From Nautilus pompilius (taxonomy: Eukaryota; Mollusca; Cephalopoda; Nautilida; Nautilidae), in assembly GCA_018389105.1 (NCBI GenBank), contig JACATO010000121.1:3474501-3538500 (forward strand): 64,000 nt of DNA, read 5' to 3'. The notes under the pieces were generated by a model. The model saw only the letters and a program-made list of their open reading frames with translations. It did no database searches and had not been told where the DNA came from. A program made the translations under genes and the position numbers. This document shows positions 59,487-64,000 of the stretch, in pieces. Each line of letters opens with the position of its first letter. The stretch's first letter is position 1.

Positions 59487-59632
59487 ATGTATTTTCGGTA
59501 TCTCAAGATACCGTAGACAGCTAACGCTGGGATTTGGACTGGGAATCTCCAGTGGGTTGGTTCACAACCAGAGATTCCTGGTTCAAATCCTAGTGTCAAC
59601 TGTCTATGGTATCTTGAGATACCGAAAACACG
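59487..59632. repeat. Imperfect inverted repeat with tRNA-like arms
   Basis: Two arms of about 70 nt pair across an apex near 59,560-59,566. Each outer arm carries the palindrome GGTATCTCAAGATACC or its complement (59498-59513 and 59608-59623), followed inwards by TAGACAG and a T-arm-like block. On the + strand TCCTGGTTCAAATCC is a near-perfect B-box; the left arm read inversely gives CAGTCCAAATCCC, a second B-box-like block. No flanking target duplication confirmed. It may be a MITE or a fold-back pair of tRNA-derived SINE ends. Confidence 0.7.
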
Positions 59633-62600
59633 TACATGACAAAAAGTACTAAGCAGATGCTGCAGTGAGTTCTGTAGCAAAACATCTAACGATAAAGCAA
59701 TAAACTTTAAAAAAAAAACTTTTTTGGTTTCCTAAATTTTCTAATATACAAAGTTTTCTAGCCCAAACCACCATTCAACTTTTACTGAGAAAAAAAATTA
59801 GATTCTTCTGGCTCCAGCAATTAGACAAGAAAAGAACATTTTTATCTTACCTTTCTTGTTTACTTATTCAGTACAGTTCTTTCTAGCACAAGATGACCCA
59901 ACCTTACTTTGATGATGGACGAACAGCAGTGTACTAACTTGTTTAAATGGAGTACACTAGACTGGCTTGTTAAGGATCAACTCTGTGAACAACCAAAGCA
60001 ATTACCACTGTGGATGCACAATAGACACGCCTACAGCCTACACGACTGTTGTCATTCAAATGATAATGATATTGATTGACCTGTAATTTGAGGTATTGCT
60101 CTATCATTAATAAACAATAACAACAGCACTGATTTAAACATAAAACCTAACTAAAAGACAAAACAAAAAGTTTTTAGATATGATTTTAAAATATTTCTGT
60201 ATCTTTCTTACTTTTATTTGTCAGAATTTCAGAAACTTCTCAGAAAAAACACACAAAAAAAATGTTTTTACCCAGCAGCTAAATATGATTAAGGTAGAAG
60301 CACCATTACTATGGTGCTTACCTGATCAAAATGGTGTATTTCTTGTCTTGTTTTTTTCTAGTAATCAGACACATCACAAAGTTTTCCATGATGTATGGTG
60401 ACTGGTTCTACTGAACATTTTAGATGATGGGTCGATATTTATTTCTGTTATGAAGCCGACGACAAGGTGTTTGTAGTTTACCAGCAGGAAAACTGTTCTT
60501 CTCCATGGATTTATTAAACTAGAATAAAAAGAAATGATAGCTGTGCAGAAAATCAAACCTAGATGTTTTTTTTTTCTCTAACAAGCTTTGTTTGCAATGT
60601 GTGTCTTGTGACCAGTAGAAATGTCGATCTTGCTCCTGTTGTATCACTTCACAGATAAAAGGTTTATTATTTTATTCTGTTTAGTGGAGGAGACACCAGG
60701 AACTAGTTGTTACAGCACCAGTTATGATTAAGCTATACATGAGGCTGTAACAACTTTAACTCCCCACCAGGAGTTTTTCTTAGTACAAGCAATTTTTCTT
60801 TTAAGACTCTCCACTAGCTGCAGATACTCACAACTATTTCTTCATCTATTTTTCTTTCTTAGCTTCTTTGCTGTTCTCTATTGTTTATTTATTTTTTTTC
60901 TGTTTTTTAGCAGCATCAGCAACATTATTTGTAAACTTTAAAAGTTAAACTATCCAGTCACCCAAAAACAAGAAAAACTTATCTGTTAAATGCTGATATA
61001 TATACTACTGCAACCTTTAAGTACAGATGATATCTCTTCATCAGATGTAAATAGATGTAAGAAAATCTTTCAACGCAATCTTTACATGCATCTATAATAG
61101 TGTACAATTAATAGTGTGCATGCTCTACCAGCAAACTGAAACTAGTGGGTTTCTTCTGGTGGATGGCTTATGTACCAGTTAATCCAGGACCGGCTCAGTT
61201 TGGTATACCTCATGGCTTGGTAGAGCTTCTTTCCACCCAGTTACATGGGTTTTCCTCCTTGATAAGAAATGAAGAATTTTAGTAGGAACATTTTGTGTAA
61301 ACATCTCGCTATCCTTCACACCCTGTTCTTCATTGGCAGTCATGATTCTAAAAGGTTTCGTATGGCTAAAGTTCCAACATAAAATCTCTTGTAATACATT
61401 TTCTAATATAAGTGCATATAAAGTTTTGAAAAGGAAATTCCAGCCCTCCAGACTTTCTAGATGCCCTCAATTCTCTTGTTCTACCATACCTAAAATTTGG
61501 AAGGTTGATGGCTTGGGAATCTGCTGCTGATGTTGATTTTAGAAGTTTCTTGCAAAATCTGTATACACTGCTTTATGCTCATAAGAAACTAGTCTTCGAA
61601 AAAGTAAGCATACCTATGTTATGATTTTTACTATTCCCCAGGTTTGCCAACTGCTTTTATTTTCAGATTTTAAATATTACTAACAAACCAACCTTCAAAG
61701 AGACAGAAAGAACTGTACTACTTGTGATCATGATCAGACTATATATAGTCCAAATTCCCAACATATCTACTGTGCAGTCACTAGGATACATTGGTATTCT
61801 GTGACTCTTGTTTGGTATTTTAAAAAAAAAATGTATTTAACAACACTAAGCTTGTATTTAGTTTGGGTATCTACTATAAAACACAAAACACTTTGTTTAT
61901 TACATCAAAAAAAAATTTTTTCATAGATAATGAAGAATTCTGTTTAAAAACAGTTATTAAGAAAGGTGGTTCTGAATAAGGGATGAATTACAATACAAAA
62001 GCTCCTATAATGGACTGTCTCGGGAAATCCAAAATTTTAATAATTAATGCACTGACTAAAATGTGTTTATTATCTGGTTTTTGTTCCGCTGGTGCACATC
62101 AAAGAAAAGAATACTGTGTAAACTATGTAGCCCTGTACTTGAACTCTACCCAACCCCAGCAAATATATGTATCAATAATTTATGAAAGCAAATGATACCA
62201 GTATCCAATTTTTTAAAATTCTTAACCAAGTGTACATATCCATTATTTGCTGCACTTCACAATTTCGGTCAAAAAGGAAAACACTTGGGCACTAAAATAC
62301 TGTCTCCATAGTAACACAAACAAAATCAATCATCAGCATTAAGCAAACAACACTATTTTTGGATTGTTTTATACATCAAAACAAAAGATACACAACAAAG
62401 CCAGTTGATAAAATAAAGGCCGTTATATTTTTGTCATAGATCTATTTAATTATTCGTGTAATATTAAATAAAATTTTGAAATAATAAAAAGTATGGTATT
62501 TGTATAAAATAACATCTTTATTAACATAATGACTTGATAGCGAGATTTGATAAGTAAAGAAATTATAATTTATGCTCTTTATTTCTGAAAAAGAAACATG

Positions 62601-64000
62601 ACTGTCTCAATAAGAATTGACTTTTCTTAATAATCTAGTTTTTGCTTATTTTTAACCCACCAACCACTAAAATTAGGTGGACTTGTTATCAGCCAAAAAG
62701 TTAGAGGCAACATGAAGTGATACTTTCAGTGACCCCCTCTAATGATCCCGTTTTACACATTTGTGTACATCTAAACTGTCAGATTATTTTCCATATATTG
62801 GAGCAAGTGAATGCAACTGTGAAACATTTAAAAACAATCCAAATGAAATATATCTCTGATCCATATTTAAAAAAAAATATTTAAGCTCAAGAAATTTTCT
62901 TTTTTTTTTTTTAAATTTAGAACTTGTAGTTAACCAGATTTCAGAAGATTGTTCCTTTAAACCTTCTTATTTTCCTGTTGTCCTTTTTTTTTTTTTTTTT
63001 TTTGTTTTCCATCCTCTCTCTTGCTAAAACACAACAAATTGTTTGGCTCCCCCCCCCATGAAGTTAAACATACACATCTCATTTTAAGATGCATTTGAAT
63101 CTTTCCCCTAAAATAATATTTATTTCTACACTGAGAAATTAACTTAGTCAGATCACTGGAGGACAGGAAGCTCCATCCAGCTCTACATACTGACACTGAA
63201 TCTAGTAACTACCAGAAATTCATATTGTTGCAATTTCTGAACTTGTAAGACTTAAATATTTTTTTAATGATATTAAGTAGGCCAGAGATGGAAGTTTAAG
63301 CTTGTATATAAAGAGATCCCCCCTGCATTTAAAAAGTGGTTAACATTTCTGTTTATTTTTTTAAAAATTTATTTAAAAAAAAGAGGGTGAAGCACTCCTT
63401 GGCTGAAGGACCTCTTCTAATATTCAGATTTTCCATTTCTTCCTTCTAGATTTTTTATTGGTGTCCGTGTGTGATGTAAGTGCACTGATTTAAAGAAGTC
63501 TTGGAGATACTGACCTCCTGCCCATCAAGTCACCTTGAAATTACTGATGTACCAAACAATGTAGTTCTAACAGCTCAGGGTAATGTTCGTAGTCACATCC
63601 ATTTGTAATGTTTATATACTTCAAGCAAAATGTGTTCACGCTATGAGTGACATTAGCAAAAGAAGGGCCTGCTAAAGATATGCTGTGCTCTAGAATCGTT
63701 CTGACTGACTCTCTCCCAAGGGTCACTCAGGAGAGAAAGAATTAGTCTTGAGATCTCTTTTGGCAGGTGCTATATTAAAAATAGGAGAATAGTACTAAAA
63801 CACAATGTTGATGGGGAAAAATCTCTGAAACATGAGTTGGTTTGTTGGTCCTGTTACTAACGAACAGAAGGTAAATTTGCAAACAACCCACAGTTAATAA
63901 CTTCCTGTTCTCGTGTTTTGTGCTGTATTGTAGTATTCTTCTCCTTTTTATTGAGGTAAAGTACTGTCTGATGATAACTTGGTCTGCTAAGCTGCGAGAA
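59633..64000. other. Intergenic, no gene recognised
   Basis: 4.4 kb of AT-rich sequence with poly(T) at about 62,985-63,003. Short frames on both strands (for example 60180-60401 +, 61983-62195 +, 63541-63726 -) show no family motif. I saw no transposase, tRNA or splice-bounded exon. Confidence 0.5.

Noticed and set aside
1..64000. CRISPR arrays, operons, prophage or bacterial defence systems
   Set aside because: Introns, AT-rich long intergenic DNA and metazoan protein families show this is an animal nuclear genome; no regular short spaced repeats were seen.

Overview
This is a eukaryotic, clearly metazoan, AT-rich window with GT-AG introns, two spliced host genes and many dead transposable elements. 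I cannot name the species. The gene content (a choline transporter-like protein and a non-vertebrate-looking DEG/ENaC channel), Polinton remains and long repeat-filled introns suggest an invertebrate such as a lophotrochozoan or chelicerate. All homology calls are motif recognition by eye; no search was run.

Left part (1-11,882, + strand): the 3' two-thirds or so of a choline transporter-like gene, best matched to SLC44A1/CTL1. Twelve phase-compatible exons encode 490 residues of membrane core and the stop codon; the first exons lie before the window. Its third window intron (2,719-4,225) carries a dead Ty3/Gypsy integrase. From 11,883 to 18,154 there is no coding sequence.

Middle (18,155-39,969, - strand): an apparently complete 12-exon DEG/ENaC sodium channel gene, tail to tail with the transporter. 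All junctions are GT-AG and phase-compatible, giving 1,491 nt or 496 residues with both membrane segments, the cysteine-rich extracellular domain and the G-x-S filter. The N-terminal His-Gly gating motif reads Asn-Gly. Its introns hold a pogo-like MITE, two Tc1/IS630-like transposase fossils, two hAT fossils in opposite orientations and SINE-like pieces.

Right part (about 40,000-54,000): a decayed Polinton/Maverick. Packaging ATPase, penton-like and possible major-capsid remnants (- strand) lie left of a 4.5-kb block, and integrase (+) and protein-primed DNA polymerase B (-) remnants lie right of it. The block is a SETMAR-like mariner with recognisable ends (45,011-49,535), itself split by a hAT transposon with a ZNF862/KIAA1586-like transposase.

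Far right (54,000-64,000): no host gene found. It holds a LINE reverse transcriptase scrap, a very clean piggyBac-type MITE with TTAA duplications (57,340-57,595) and an unusual 146-bp inverted repeat whose two arms both resemble tRNA 3' halves (59,487-59,632).

The two host genes are unrelated in function (choline transport and cation channel). The rest of the window is largely a record of successive transposon insertions.
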